The position numbers and the translations under genes were made by a program. The notes below the pieces were generated by a model. The model was not told the DNA's origin, searched no databases, and saw only the letters and a list, made by a program, of their open reading frames with translations. DNA of 64,000 bases from an uncultured SAR324 cluster bacterium (GTDB taxonomy: Bacteria > SAR324 > NAC60-12), in assembly GCA_902562015.1 (NCBI GenBank), contig CACERX010000001.1:1-64000 (forward strand), given 5' to 3'. Below, piece by piece: positions 36,576 to 46,117 of this stretch (position 1 is its first letter; each line of letters starts with the position of its first letter).

Positions 36576-37450
36576 TAATTTTTCTTATTTTCTTCAAGGA
36601 ATCCGTCTAGACTTGCTGATATTTGTGCACCGACCAAAACTACAACCCAGGAAATGAAAACCCATACAAAAAGCAAAGGTATAACTGCAAGAGCACCATA
36701 AATCGCTTGATAAACAGGGAAATTAATGAAATACAGTGCGAATAATGATTTTGAAAGCTCAAATAATAATGTGGCAATCAAAGCTCCAAATACTGCACTC
36801 CAAAAATGAACTTTAGTGTGGGGAACTACAATATATAGAAGCAGGAAAAAAAGGAATGAGCCCAGAAAATGCATTGAAGAAAGTATAAGTTTAATTGCAG
36901 ATAATTCAGAACCTTCTTCGATACCACCTAAAGATAGCAGATAGGAGTTTGCAGTCAGACCAGTACCAAGTAGAACAGGACTAGAAATTAATACTACAAT
37001 ATAGATGGAGTATGAAAGAATAATACCTCGATTTTTTCCTACACGCCAGATTTGATTTAACGTGTGATCTATGGATGAAAGGAGAAGTAACGCAACTACT
37101 AGAAGTACTATTAATCCAAACGGAGTCATCCTGGTTGCATTATCCACAAATGATAAAATTTGTTCCTGTACTACACCACCTAGTTCAGGCACAAAATTCC
37201 TAAAAACAAACTCCTCAACTTCTTCTTTTAACTTTTCAAAAAAGGGGAAAATTGAAAATAACGAGAATATAACTGCAAGAAGCGGTACCATTGAGAGTAG
37301 AGTTACATATGAAAGATATCCTGAATAGTATAAAATACGGTCTTCATGGAAGCGCCTCAAGAGGTACGGAAAATAACTCCGGATAATTTTTTTTACTTTA
37401 ATCCAATTCCTGAAAAAAGCCAATTTACTCTCCTCTTTAAAATACATCAA
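36572..37450 (-). CDS. YihY/BrkB family inner membrane protein
   Basis: A 292-residue membrane protein with about six hydrophobic segments. It has the family pattern HEDRILYYSGYLSYVTLLSMVPLLAVIFSLF (in blocks) at the N-terminus and LFVWVFISWVVVLVGAQIS near the C-terminus. The family was once annotated as RNase BN, which is wrong; function remains unclear. It is the only gene of its strand between TauD and the MFS transporter and looks unrelated to the catabolic genes. Confidence 0.85.
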   Translation of the reverse strand: MMYFKEESKLAFFRNWIKVKKIIRSYFPYLLRRFHEDRILYYSGYLSYVTLLSMVPLLAVIFSLFSIFPFFEKLKEEVEEFVFRNFVPELGGVVQEQILSFVDNATRMTPFGLIVLLVVALLLLSSIDHTLNQIWRVGKNRGIILSYSIYIVVLISSPVLLGTGLTANSYLLSLGGIEEGSELSAIKLILSSMHFLGSFLFFLLLYIVVPHTKVHFWSAVFGALIATLLFELSKSLFALYFINFPVYQAIYGALAVIPLLFVWVFISWVVVLVGAQISASLDGFLEENKKNY

Positions 37451-37799
37451 ATCTTCTAATTTCCGTCAGTAATCACGCGTTATAACCAATGTCGATATTT
37501 TTCCTAGAATATTAGGTTAATGATCAATTTAACATTAAAGCTATTAATAAATAAACTTGGAAATAATAATTTGAAAAAATCATTTTGTATTTATGAAATA
37601 CTATTTTTAATTGCAATAAGTGAGCTTATTTTCAAAAACTGAATATATAATTTTATAAAAATATTAAACACTGAAAGATTAGAAGACAAAGGCAAAGAAT
37701 CTTGTACATGTCACACATGAACCATAAAATAAAAATAATAAAATCTTTAAAGCGCTTATTTACGATTTTAAATTAATTTTTAAACAATCTTAAAAAGTA
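37451..37799. other. Divergent intergenic region yihY / MFS (349 bp)
   Basis: A+T-rich promoter region for two divergent genes. A small hairpin-forming GTATTT-ATG-AAATAC (37587-37601) followed by T's is present, but no gene ends here. No gene or known RNA element is recognised. Confidence 0.4.
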
Positions 37800-39032
37800 A
37801 TGATGTCAAAAAGAAATCAATTTCTGCTAGTACTTTCTTGTTCTTCGATAATGATTGCAATCAGCATGGGAACACGGCACGGAATGGGTTTGTTTCTCGA
37901 ACCAGTGACTTCCGCGCTAGGCGTTGACAGGGAGACTTTCAGCCTCACTGTAGCCTGGCAAAACCTTATTCATGCTCTGCCTATTTTTGGAATTCTTTCA
38001 GACCTACTTGGATTCAGGCGTATAGCTCTACTTGGAGGTGTGGTATACGGAGCTGGATTATGGCTTGCTTCTCATAGTGAAACAGCACTAGGACTATATA
38101 CAAACCTTGGGGGCGTTGTGGGTATAGGAATAGGACTTTCAGGAATGATTGTGGTAATGGGCGCAGTTGGCCAAGTTGCTCCCCCGGAACGCAGGAGTAC
38201 TGCTTTCGGAGTGGTTACAGTTGCCTTCTCAATTGGAATGTTTGTAATGGCACCACTAATCCAGTATTTGATTAATTACTATGGATGGAGCAGAGCACTG
38301 CAGGCCGGAGGCGGGCTTGTACTAATAATCTCATTGCTTGCTCTAGGTCTTCCAGGAAATAAATCTAAAAGAGAAAAACATACTGAACCTAAACCGGACT
38401 CAGAACTTACATTACTAGAAACTATCAATGGGGCCATGAGCCATTCTGGATACTTACTGCTTAATGTAGGATTTTTTGTCTGCGGTTTCCATGTGGCCTT
38501 CATAGGTACGCATCTTCCCTCTTTTCTTCAGTCTGAGGGAATTTCAGTGAGTACAGCCTCCTGGGCATTGGCAATGATTGGACTTTTTAACATGTTTGGT
38601 TCCATGATTTTTGGCCGAATGGGTGATTCTTTAAGTAAAAAAAACCTGCTTAGTCTGCTATACACACTTCGTGCAGTTGTTATTGCAGGCTTTATTGCAA
38701 TTCCGATTAATGAAATAACCGCTATCGTTTTTGGGGCAGCTATCGGTTTCTTTTGGCTAGCCACAGTACCCCTCACAAGCGGTATTGTAGCCCAAGTATT
38801 TGGGACACGGTATCTCTCAACCCTATGGGCAATTGTTTTTTTCAGCCACCAGATCGGGGCCTTTCTTGGAGTCTGGCTTGGAGGACGTGTATATGATGCA
38901 ACTGGCTCATATACTCCAGTCTGGCTTGCCTCCATCGCGCTTGGACTTCTTGCAGGGATTATTCACCTTCCAATACGCGAACACCCCTGGAAATCCCCTG
39001 CTCTTAAAATGCAGCCATCAGGTGGTGATTGA
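37800..39032 (+). CDS. MFS transporter
   Basis: A 410-residue major facilitator with twelve predicted membrane helices, with a charged cytoplasmic loop near residues 192-210 between helices 6 and 7. The opening LVLSCSSIMIAISMGTRHGMGLFLEPV and the RPxxxxGxxYGAGL-type loops resemble the oxalate/formate- and monocarboxylate-type MFS branch (FTLVxAxQxLIHALP pattern). It probably imports a carboxylate or organic acid related to the neighbouring catabolic genes. It converges on the maleate-isomerase-like gene with 10 bp between stops. Confidence 0.83.
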   Translation: MMSKRNQFLLVLSCSSIMIAISMGTRHGMGLFLEPVTSALGVDRETFSLTVAWQNLIHALPIFGILSDLLGFRRIALLGGVVYGAGLWLASHSETALGLYTNLGGVVGIGIGLSGMIVVMGAVGQVAPPERRSTAFGVVTVAFSIGMFVMAPLIQYLINYYGWSRALQAGGGLVLIISLLALGLPGNKSKREKHTEPKPDSELTLLETINGAMSHSGYLLLNVGFFVCGFHVAFIGTHLPSFLQSEGISVSTASWALAMIGLFNMFGSMIFGRMGDSLSKKNLLSLLYTLRAVVIAGFIAIPINEITAIVFGAAIGFFWLATVPLTSGIVAQVFGTRYLSTLWAIVFFSHQIGAFLGVWLGGRVYDATGSYTPVWLASIALGLLAGIIHLPIREHPWKSPALKMQPSGGD

Positions 39033-39042
39033 AAAAAATAAA

Positions 39043-39825
39043 TTAAATTACTTGATTGAAAAGTCTTCCAAGATTTTCAGAATTGTCGAGAATACCAGCC
39101 AAACGGAGTAAATGCCACGCGAGAGCATGGTTACTTGATGTAACCGGTTTACCCAGATATTTTTCGGCAGATTTAATTACAGAAGCGGCACGCAAATTTG
39201 TGCATGATACAAATACACCGTCACAATCATCTCTCGCACCTATTTTTTTAACAGATTCAAGAATTGAATTTGGCGTAATTCTTCCTACGACAAAATCATC
39301 CGACTCATAAAAAGAAGCTGTTAAAGGAACTTCAAATCCTTCTTCCATTAAATTGTTTCGCATTGCTTTAGTGATGCTTGGTTCATAAGGTGTAAGGAAA
39401 GCAATTCGCTTAATCTCCAATGCTCTAAATGCTGCTTTACATGCTGTTAGTGGATTTGTAACAATAATACCTGGATGTGCAGTTCTAATAGCCTTAGTAA
39501 CATGATCTTCCCCAATAACAGTTGTGCCCGATGTACAGCCATAACCAATAACATCAAAATTAAATGAATCTGGCAGTAACGATGCTGTGATAGGCAGCTC
39601 TGTCTCCATTTTGGCAAGTGTCTTTTCTGTTATATGCATTTGGTTGGGAATACGTGCGTGATACAATGCAACCCCTTCAAAATTGAGAAGCATACGAAAT
39701 TCCAGCTCCAGAGTTTGATCACTACTAAGAACTATCATTCCAATGTTTGCTCTTGATCCCAGTCCTAAGTCAGTCTTGAATTTCAGTTTTAGTATATCCT
39801 CAGGTGATGTCTCTTCCGCTTTCAT
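39043..39825 (-). CDS. Maleate isomerase / arylmalonate decarboxylase-like Asp/Glu racemase superfamily enzyme
   Basis: A 260-residue Asp/Glu racemase-superfamily protein. The two catalytic cysteine motifs appear as GYGCTSGTTVIGED and VSCTNLRAASVI, the pattern of maleate cis-trans isomerases and arylmalonate decarboxylases (hydantoin racemase relatives). NPLTACKAAFRALEIKRIAFLTPYEPSI is the usual middle segment. Maleate isomerases act in nicotinate and pyridine catabolism. Together with the TauD-type dioxygenase and the MFS carrier this could be a small dicarboxylate or aromatic module, but the link is inferred only from position. The N-terminal 40 residues are family-typical. It stands alone on its strand. 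Confidence 0.78.
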   Translation of the reverse strand: MKAEETSPEDILKLKFKTDLGLGSRANIGMIVLSSDQTLELEFRMLLNFEGVALYHARIPNQMHITEKTLAKMETELPITASLLPDSFNFDVIGYGCTSGTTVIGEDHVTKAIRTAHPGIIVTNPLTACKAAFRALEIKRIAFLTPYEPSITKAMRNNLMEEGFEVPLTASFYESDDFVVGRITPNSILESVKKIGARDDCDGVFVSCTNLRAASVIKSAEKYLGKPVTSSNHALAWHLLRLAGILDNSENLGRLFNQVI

Positions 39826-40445
39826 TTATAGCTGTAAAAGTTTTTACAAAAGAATTCTGCCATAGTCTTTATTTTGGCTTATGTAATAAATTTAGGAATT
39901 TTAGTGATTTAACGATTCATCATGCAATATTATCAATCATTTTTCTGAAGCACAAGGATTAGAGTCAGACCGCAAAATAATTGAAATATTTTTAATCAAC
40001 ATAGTGTTTTTATTTTTTTATTTTTAATATTACATCTAAATAATTTTCTAAAAACAATAAAAAGACTCGTTTTTTTAACTTTTTTTTCACAATTATTAGA
40101 TATATATCTATCTAATATTTATATATATTTTGAAATACATAATAGTATTTTTTTTTAAAATAAATTTGAAATTAATATTTCATAAAATTCAACCTTGAGT
40201 AGTCGGAGTATTTAGTTCATTTTAATTAATATTTTACAGTAATATTATGTATTATTAGTATATTAATTTTTGTCACTGATAATGCCGGTTTGCATTGGAA
40301 TTTGCTGATCACGGGTATATATTATTATCTCTTTTACCTTATTAATTTTCGGAATTGATTATAGTATGAGATTGTCTAACAAAAATAAAATAACAGACTA
40401 TCATCATCATTTCAGAAGATATAATTCACAGAAAATACAAGCAAC
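39826..40445. other. Long A+T-rich intergenic region (620 bp) before the second MttB gene
   Basis: The longest gene-free stretch in the window, divergent between the maleate-isomerase-like gene and MttB copy 2. It has homopolymeric T and A runs and near-alternating AT stretches. I see no gene, tRNA or known riboswitch. A 9-bp inverted repeat is annotated at 40094-40117 and a TATAGT at 40360-40365 could be part of a promoter without a clear -35. Confidence 0.5.
40094..40117. repeat. 9-bp inverted repeat, operator candidate
   Basis: TATTAGATA, 6-base spacer, TATCTAATA, perfect arms. It lies about 330 bp before MttB copy 2 and about 270 bp before the maleate-isomerase-like gene. Could be a regulator binding site. 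Confidence 0.35.
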
Positions 40446-41981
40446 ATGTCAGATAGAAGAAAAAGAGGGGGTGGACGAGCAGCCAGGCAAGCTGAAAGAT
40501 CCTCGTTGGTTATAAAAGGTGTACCTTATATTACACGCAAAGTACCATTTTATGAAGTTCTGAATGAAGAAGGTTTGACTCTGATTGAAAACAACGCAGA
40601 GACAATACTGCAAGAAATTGGAGTTGAATTCAGAGGAGATCAGGAAGCACTTGATTTGTGGAAAAATGCAGGTGCAGATATTGAAAATGAGCGAGTAAGA
40701 ATTCCAAAGGGATTATGCAAAAAACTAGTTCAGGACAGTGCACCTAAGGAATTTATTCAACATGCACGTAATCCCGAAAGAAGCGTAAGGATTGGGGGTA
40801 AACATACTGTTTTAGTCCCTTCTTACGGGTCACCATTTGTAAGAGATCTGGATAATGGCAGACGCTATGCGACATTGGAGGATTTTCAAAATTTTGTCAA
40901 ACTAGCTTATTCTACTCCTTACTTGCACCATTCAGGTGGCACAATTTGCGAACCGGTAAACCTGCCTGTAAATAAAAGGCATTTAGACATGGTTTACTCT
41001 CTCATGAGTTACAGTGACAAACCATTTATGGGTTCAGTCACAGCACCTGAACGAGCACAAGACACCGTGGATATGGCCAAGGTGTTATTCGGAGAGTCAT
41101 TTTTGAAAGATAATACAGTTGTTATCAGTTTGATAAACGCTAACTCTCCTTTGGTTTGGGACAAAACAATGATCGGTGCCTTAAGAATATACGCAGCCAA
41201 CAATCAAGCATGTATTGTTTCACCTTTCTGCATTTCTGGAGCAATGTCACCCGTAACAATTGCTTCAACTTCTGCACAGCTGTATGCAGAAGCTTTATCC
41301 GGTATGGCATTCGCTCAGCTTGTTCGTCCTGGAGCGCCAGTGGTATTTGGCACATTTTCAAGTTCCATGTCAATGCAGTCCGGAGCTCCGACCTTTGGCA
41401 CTCCCGAACCTCAGCTAGTAATATATATTGTTGCCGCCTTAGCACGCAAACTAGGAGTGCCATTCAGAAGTGGAGGCGGATTGAACAGCTCTAAGATTGC
41501 TGACGCACAGGCAGCTTATGAGGCTGCAAACACTCTTCAACATGCTATGCTTGCAGGTGTTAATTTCATGCTGCACACAGCTGGTTGGTTAGAAGGTGGC
41601 CTAGTAATGAGCTACGAAAAATTTATCATGGATTTGGATCAGGCAGGCATGATTCACAGCTTCCTGGAAGGGATAGACCTATCTGAAAATGGACAGGGAA
41701 TGGACGCACTTCGTGAAGTTGGTCCTGGTAAGCATTTCCTTGATTGTAATCATACTAGGGAGAATTTCGAAAAAGCTTTTTACCGTTCAAATATCTCAGA
41801 CAATAACAGCTTTGAACAATGGGAGGCAGACGGCAGTCAGGACGCTTCCCAGCGTGCAAATAAAATTTACAAAAAATTGCTTGAAGTATATGAAATTCCA
41901 GCAATGGATAAAGCTAAGGATGAGGCTCTTCTGGAATTTGTTCAAAAAAAGAAAGAATCTTTTCCAGATTCAAATTATTAA
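40446..41981 (+). CDS. MttB-family (trimethylamine/betaine) corrinoid methyltransferase, copy 2
   Basis: A 511-residue second MttB/MtgB-superfamily methyltransferase, clearly a different subgroup from copy 1. Shared family blocks are KNAGADIENERVRIPKGL, GGTICEPVNLPVNKRHLDM, FGTFSSSMSMQSGAPTFGTPEPQL and SGGGLNSSKIADAQAAYEA. There is no in-frame stop, hence the non-pyrrolysine type. The N-terminus is Arg-rich (SDRRKRGGGRAARQAERS), as in copy 1. A DMGDH-like gene follows 26 bp later, repeating the gene order of the first pair. The substrate likely differs from that of copy 1, as both would feed the same corrinoid protein. Confidence 0.87.
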   Translation: MSDRRKRGGGRAARQAERSSLVIKGVPYITRKVPFYEVLNEEGLTLIENNAETILQEIGVEFRGDQEALDLWKNAGADIENERVRIPKGLCKKLVQDSAPKEFIQHARNPERSVRIGGKHTVLVPSYGSPFVRDLDNGRRYATLEDFQNFVKLAYSTPYLHHSGGTICEPVNLPVNKRHLDMVYSLMSYSDKPFMGSVTAPERAQDTVDMAKVLFGESFLKDNTVVISLINANSPLVWDKTMIGALRIYAANNQACIVSPFCISGAMSPVTIASTSAQLYAEALSGMAFAQLVRPGAPVVFGTFSSSMSMQSGAPTFGTPEPQLVIYIVAALARKLGVPFRSGGGLNSSKIADAQAAYEAANTLQHAMLAGVNFMLHTAGWLEGGLVMSYEKFIMDLDQAGMIHSFLEGIDLSENGQGMDALREVGPGKHFLDCNHTRENFEKAFYRSNISDNNSFEQWEADGSQDASQRANKIYKKLLEVYEIPAMDKAKDEALLEFVQKKKESFPDSNY

Positions 41982-42007
41982 TAAACTTTTTTAGTTTAAA
42001 AATTTTA

Positions 42008-44425
42008 ATGGAAACTCATGCAAAGGTTGCTGTTCTTGGTGGAGGCGTAGTTGGCTGTTCTATACTTTTTCACCTAGCAAAATTCGGCTGGAAAGATGTT
42101 GTATTACTGGAAAGGAATGAATTGACTTCAGGTTCCAGCTGGCATGCAGCAGGACAGATTCATACAATAAGCTCTGATCCTAATATAAGCCGTCTACAGG
42201 GTTATACAATTAACCTTTATAAAGAAATTGAAGAAACTTCTGGACATCCTATTGGAATGCATTCTACAGGAGGTTTCTATCTTGCGTCAAATCAAACCTG
42301 GTATGACTACCTAAAACGAGAACGCTCAAAGGCTCGATACATGGGACTCAATCAGGAATTTATAACTTTAAAGGAAGTCGCAGAACGTCATCCTTTAATA
42401 GATCCAAAGCACTATCTCGCGGCATTATGGGATGATCTTGATGGAGACATTGACCCGTCTGGAGTGACCTATGCATTTGCAAAATCAGCCAAAGTACATG
42501 GGGCAAAGTACTATACTCATTCACCAGTAATTGAAACAAATCAGCGCACTAACGGATCCTGGGATGTTGTCACTCCAAATGGCACCATCAATGCAGAAAT
42601 GATAGTTAACTGCGGCGGCCTTTGGGCCAGAGAAGTTGGACATCTTTCAGGGATTGATCTTCCTGTGCAGCCAATGGAACACCATTACTTGATTACTGAA
42701 GAAATTGCTGAAATCAAATCTCGAGATCCAGAAGATCGATTGCCTGCTGGGATTGATTATGAAGGGAATATTTACTTCAGGCAGGAACAAATGGGGATGC
42801 TTCTGGGAACTTATGAGCCTTCATCTACACCCTGGAAAATCAGTGGCACTCCGGATGATTTTGGACACGATTTGCTCCCTCCAGATCTAGATCGCATTTC
42901 CGATCGGTTAAATATTAGTTTTGAGCGAATACCAGCACTCGCTGAGGCAGGGATAAAAAATGTTATTAATGGTCCCTTCACATTTGGACCTGACGGGAAT
43001 CCACTAATCGGTCCTGTACCCGGAATGCAAAATTACTGGGTAGCAGTAGGCGTAATGGCTGGATTTTGTCAGGGTGGTGGAGTTGGATTATCAATGGCCG
43101 AATGGATGATTGACGGAGAACCTTCTATAGATGTATGGGCCATGGATGTGGCTCGTTTTGGTGATTTTGCAACTCCTGGCTGGGGCACAATAAAATCATC
43201 TGAAAACTATGAACGTCGTTTTGTGATGACCTTTCCTAACGAAACGCTCCCAAAAGGACGAAGGCAAAAAGCAACTGCACTGTATGATCATTTGACCAAA
43301 AAAGGTGCCGTCTGGGCTCAAGACTTTGGACTTGAGAACGCCCTGTGGTTTGCTAACAGCCCTGAAAATGCCTATGAAGACCCAACCTTTCACCGTTCAC
43401 GTGCCCACAAATATGTTGAACGTGAAGTAAAGACTGTAAGGGAAAATGTCGGGGGAATAGAGATCGCCAATTACGCAAAACATGAGTTTAAAGGACCAGG
43501 TGCTCGGGATTTACTTGACTATATACTCGCAGGTAAAATCCCAAGTCCAGGTCGAATCAATCTTTCCCCTATGTTAACTTCCAAGGGGAAACTATATGGA
43601 GATTTAACTGTTGCCTGTATAGAAGATGAATACTTCATTCTTTTCGGGTCCGGGTTGATGCAGGAAGCACATCGACGCTGGTTTGAAAATAAATTGCCTG
43701 AAAAAGGAGTTACATATTTAAACCGTTCAGATGATTATCATGGTGTGGCTATTTCAGGTCCAAACTCTCGGAAATTGCTTAATCAAATTACTAGGGATGA
43801 TGTTTCACAAGAATCTTTCAAATTCAGAGATATTCGAATGACATATGTGGGCGATGTTCCAGCAATTATAATTAGGATGAGTTTTTCAGGAGAACTCGGT
43901 TATGAAATTTACTGTAAACCTCATTTCCTTGTTAAACTTGCAGAAAGCATAGAAAAAGCAGGAGAGGGTCTAGGATTTTGCTGGTATGGTTCTCGAGCAT
44001 TACTTTCAATGCGTTTGGAAAAACAATGGGGAGTCTGGACACTAGATTTTCGTCCGGATTTTACTGCGGCTGAATCTGGACAAGACGCCTTTATCTGTTG
44101 GGGAAAGGATTTCATCGGTAAAGAATCCGCTGAAAAAGAAAAACGGGAAGGAACTAAACAAAAGCTTGTCAATTTAACAATTGAGAGTGAAGAGATAGAT
44201 GTATCAAATGACGAGGCCATTCTGAAGAATGAAGAACCAATAGGATATATCTCATCAGGAGGTTACGCACACTACGTAAAAAAATCAGTAGCACTTGGCT
44301 ATGTCCCTATTGAACATTCAAAACCAAAAACTAAATTACAGGTTGAAATACTTGGTGAAATTTACAATGCTGAAGTTCAAGGTAAACCTCTATATGACCC
44401 TGGAGGAAGAAAGATGAGAGGATAA
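42008..44425 (+). CDS. Dimethylglycine dehydrogenase-like FAD + aminomethyltransferase protein, copy 2
   Basis: An 805-residue paralogue of copy 1 with the same layout. It has GGGVVG (11-16), then SSWHAAG with His46 for covalent FAD, oxidase domain to about 390, and GCV_T-type folate-binding region to the end (GELGYEIYCKPHF, ALLSMRLEKQWG). The central region differs from copy 1 at HPLIDPKHYLAALWDDLDGDIDPSG. It should oxidise an N-methyl amine and form methylene-THF, giving electrons to ETF. Its 26 bp distance from MttB copy 2 implies co-transcription. Confidence 0.9.
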   Translation: METHAKVAVLGGGVVGCSILFHLAKFGWKDVVLLERNELTSGSSWHAAGQIHTISSDPNISRLQGYTINLYKEIEETSGHPIGMHSTGGFYLASNQTWYDYLKRERSKARYMGLNQEFITLKEVAERHPLIDPKHYLAALWDDLDGDIDPSGVTYAFAKSAKVHGAKYYTHSPVIETNQRTNGSWDVVTPNGTINAEMIVNCGGLWAREVGHLSGIDLPVQPMEHHYLITEEIAEIKSRDPEDRLPAGIDYEGNIYFRQEQMGMLLGTYEPSSTPWKISGTPDDFGHDLLPPDLDRISDRLNISFERIPALAEAGIKNVINGPFTFGPDGNPLIGPVPGMQNYWVAVGVMAGFCQGGGVGLSMAEWMIDGEPSIDVWAMDVARFGDFATPGWGTIKSSENYERRFVMTFPNETLPKGRRQKATALYDHLTKKGAVWAQDFGLENALWFANSPENAYEDPTFHRSRAHKYVEREVKTVRENVGGIEIANYAKHEFKGPGARDLLDYILAGKIPSPGRINLSPMLTSKGKLYGDLTVACIEDEYFILFGSGLMQEAHRRWFENKLPEKGVTYLNRSDDYHGVAISGPNSRKLLNQITRDDVSQESFKFRDIRMTYVGDVPAIIIRMSFSGELGYEIYCKPHFLVKLAESIEKAGEGLGFCWYGSRALLSMRLEKQWGVWTLDFRPDFTAAESGQDAFICWGKDFIGKESAEKEKREGTKQKLVNLTIESEEIDVSNDEAILKNEEPIGYISSGGYAHYVKKSVALGYVPIEHSKPKTKLQVEILGEIYNAEVQGKPLYDPGGRKMRG

Positions 44426-44537
44426 AAGGGAATAATCAAAGTAATAAATTTTTATTGAAAATTTTTCAAAATCTTAGCACTATAAAATATGGATAAATTT
44501 TAGTTGCAAACCATAATTTATGAATCTAAATGTCCAG

Positions 44538-44561
44538 TCAGCATTTAAACTTACATGCTGA
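44538..44561. repeat. 7-bp inverted repeat before the corrinoid protein gene
   Basis: TCAGCAT and ATGCTGA with a 10-base spacer, about 90 bp before the corrinoid protein start, in the 227 bp gap after DMGDH copy 2. Operator or hairpin candidate; weak. Confidence 0.3.
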
Positions 44562-44639
44562 TATGTGAGACGAGTAGCTCAGTATTTTTTCTGCAGTCAA
44601 ACAAGATGAAAGTCTAAAATCAATTTTAACCAAACTCAT

Positions 44640-44651
44640 GGGGGGGTAAGG
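44640..44651 (+). promoter_or_regulatory. G-rich ribosome binding site of the corrinoid protein gene
   Basis: A run of seven G's then TAAGGT directly precedes the ATG at 44653. This is by far the most purine/G-rich leader in the cluster, in a window where most starts lack a Shine-Dalgarno, and suggests strong translation of this shared carrier. Confidence 0.5.
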
Positions 44652-44652
44652 T

Positions 44653-45384
44653 ATGAGTGAAGAAGAAAAAGATCTGCTTGAAGACGAAGAAGAATTAGAT
44701 TTGTCCACTCTTTCGGATGAGGATTTAGTCCTTCAAATGCATGATGACCTCTACGATGGACTTAAAGAGGAAATTGAAGATGGAACAAATATTTTACTGG
44801 AACGAGGTTGGTCTCCTGACGCAGTTCTGAGCGAAGCTTTGGTAGAAGGTATGCGCATTGTGGGAATCGATTTCCGAGATGGGATTTTGTTTGTACCAGA
44901 AGTCCTTCTTTCTGCAAATGCAATGAAAGGCGGCATGGCAATTCTGCGTCCTTTACTTGCAGAAACTGGTGCACCGCCTCTCGGCAAGGCCGTTATTGGT
45001 ACAGTCAAGGGTGACATTCACGACATAGGGAAAAATCTGGTGGGAATGATGTGGGAAGGTGCCGGTTTTGAAGTTGTAGATATTGGAATCAATAACCCTG
45101 TTGAAAATTATCTCGAGGCCATTGAAGAACACAAACCAGACATACTGGGCATGTCTGCTTTGTTGACCACAACTATGCCCTACATGAAAGTAGTAATAGA
45201 AGAACTAGTAAACAAAGGTATCCGTAATGATCTGATAGTTCTTGTTGGTGGGGCACCTCTGAACGAAGAATTTGGTAAGGCCATCGGTGCAGATGCATAT
45301 TGCCGCGATGCTGCTGTCGCTGTCGAAACAGCGAAGGAAATGATTGCTAAAAAAAGAGAGATTGCCAGCGCTAAAGCTGCATAA
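44653..45384 (+). CDS. Corrinoid (methyl-carrier) protein, MttC/MtbC-like
   Basis: A 243-residue cobalamin-binding methyl carrier. The four-helix cap region (about 27-108) is followed by the Rossmann B12 domain with the DxHxxG motif as Asp121, His123 (lower axial Co ligand) and Gly126, in KGDIHDIGKNLV. GMSALLTTTMPYM and VGGAPLNEEF follow. This is the only corrinoid protein in the window, so it probably serves both MttB enzymes. Residues 1-25 are an added tail with 13 acidic residues and one Lys, unlike the plain N-terminus of methanogen MttC. It starts the run of small accessory genes. Confidence 0.93.
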   Translation: MSEEEKDLLEDEEELDLSTLSDEDLVLQMHDDLYDGLKEEIEDGTNILLERGWSPDAVLSEALVEGMRIVGIDFRDGILFVPEVLLSANAMKGGMAILRPLLAETGAPPLGKAVIGTVKGDIHDIGKNLVGMMWEGAGFEVVDIGINNPVENYLEAIEEHKPDILGMSALLTTTMPYMKVVIEELVNKGIRNDLIVLVGGAPLNEEFGKAIGADAYCRDAAVAVETAKEMIAKKREIASAKAA

Positions 45385-45421
45385 TTTTTCACGCCGTACT
45401 TAATTCCTTAATATTAAATAT

Positions 45422-46114
45422 ATGAATAATTTGCGTCGTCGCGGACGAAAATACAATAAATATAGTTCTGTAATTAGAACTGTACCGAAGCATGACTTTT
45501 GGGCTGAAAGGTTCGGTAAGTCAGAAAAAATTTTGGTTATAGCATGCGGAGCTCTAGCCAAAGAAATTACTGCTTTGATTAGGATGAATAACTGGAATCA
45601 TTTACAATTACGCTATCTCCCAGCGAAACTACACAACGAACCCCACAAAATAACACAAAACATTCGGAAAAATTTGATAAATGCCCAAAACAAGTTTTCT
45701 CAAATTTTTATAGGCTATGCTGATTGTGGAACAGGAGGTCAACTAGATACTCTGCTAGACGAATTCAGTATACAACGTTTGCCTGGAGCACATTGCTATG
45801 AATTTTTTTCCAGCACTCAGAACTTCAGCAAACTTATTGAAGAGGAACCAGGAAGTTTTTTTCTGACAGATTTTCTGGTTAAGAGTTTTGAAAAACTAAT
45901 CTGGCAAGGACTGAAAATAAACAGTCATCCAGAATTACTAAAAATATACTTCGGTAATTATAAAAGATTAGTCTACTTGGCCCAAACAGAAAGTAAAGAT
46001 TTGCAAACTCAGGCAAAAGAGATTGCAAATAAATTGAGGCTTAATTATTTTTATAGATTAACTGGATACGGAGCGTTAACCCCGACTCTTTCAGATTTAA
46101 AAGCAAGTGCTTAA
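45422..46114 (+). CDS. DUF1638 family protein
   Basis: A 230-residue protein of the DUF1638 family, often found beside MttB-type methyltransferases. Conserved blocks: VIACGALAKEITALI (about 40-54), YADCGTGGQLDTLL (about 99-112) and PGAHCYEFF. Three conserved cysteines are placed so that they could bind a metal or cluster. The N-terminus is strongly basic (NNLRRRGRKYNKY). Biochemical role unknown; it may help cofactor delivery or methyl-corrinoid handling. It lies 37 bp after the corrinoid gene and 3 bp before the next. Confidence 0.8.
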   Translation: MNNLRRRGRKYNKYSSVIRTVPKHDFWAERFGKSEKILVIACGALAKEITALIRMNNWNHLQLRYLPAKLHNEPHKITQNIRKNLINAQNKFSQIFIGYADCGTGGQLDTLLDEFSIQRLPGAHCYEFFSSTQNFSKLIEEEPGSFFLTDFLVKSFEKLIWQGLKINSHPELLKIYFGNYKRLVYLAQTESKDLQTQAKEIANKLRLNYFYRLTGYGALTPTLSDLKASA

Positions 46115-46117
46115 GTT

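Noticed and set aside
37587..37610. Hairpin plus T-run as a terminator
   Set aside because: It lies between two divergent genes, so no transcript would end there, and the stem is short and A+T-rich.
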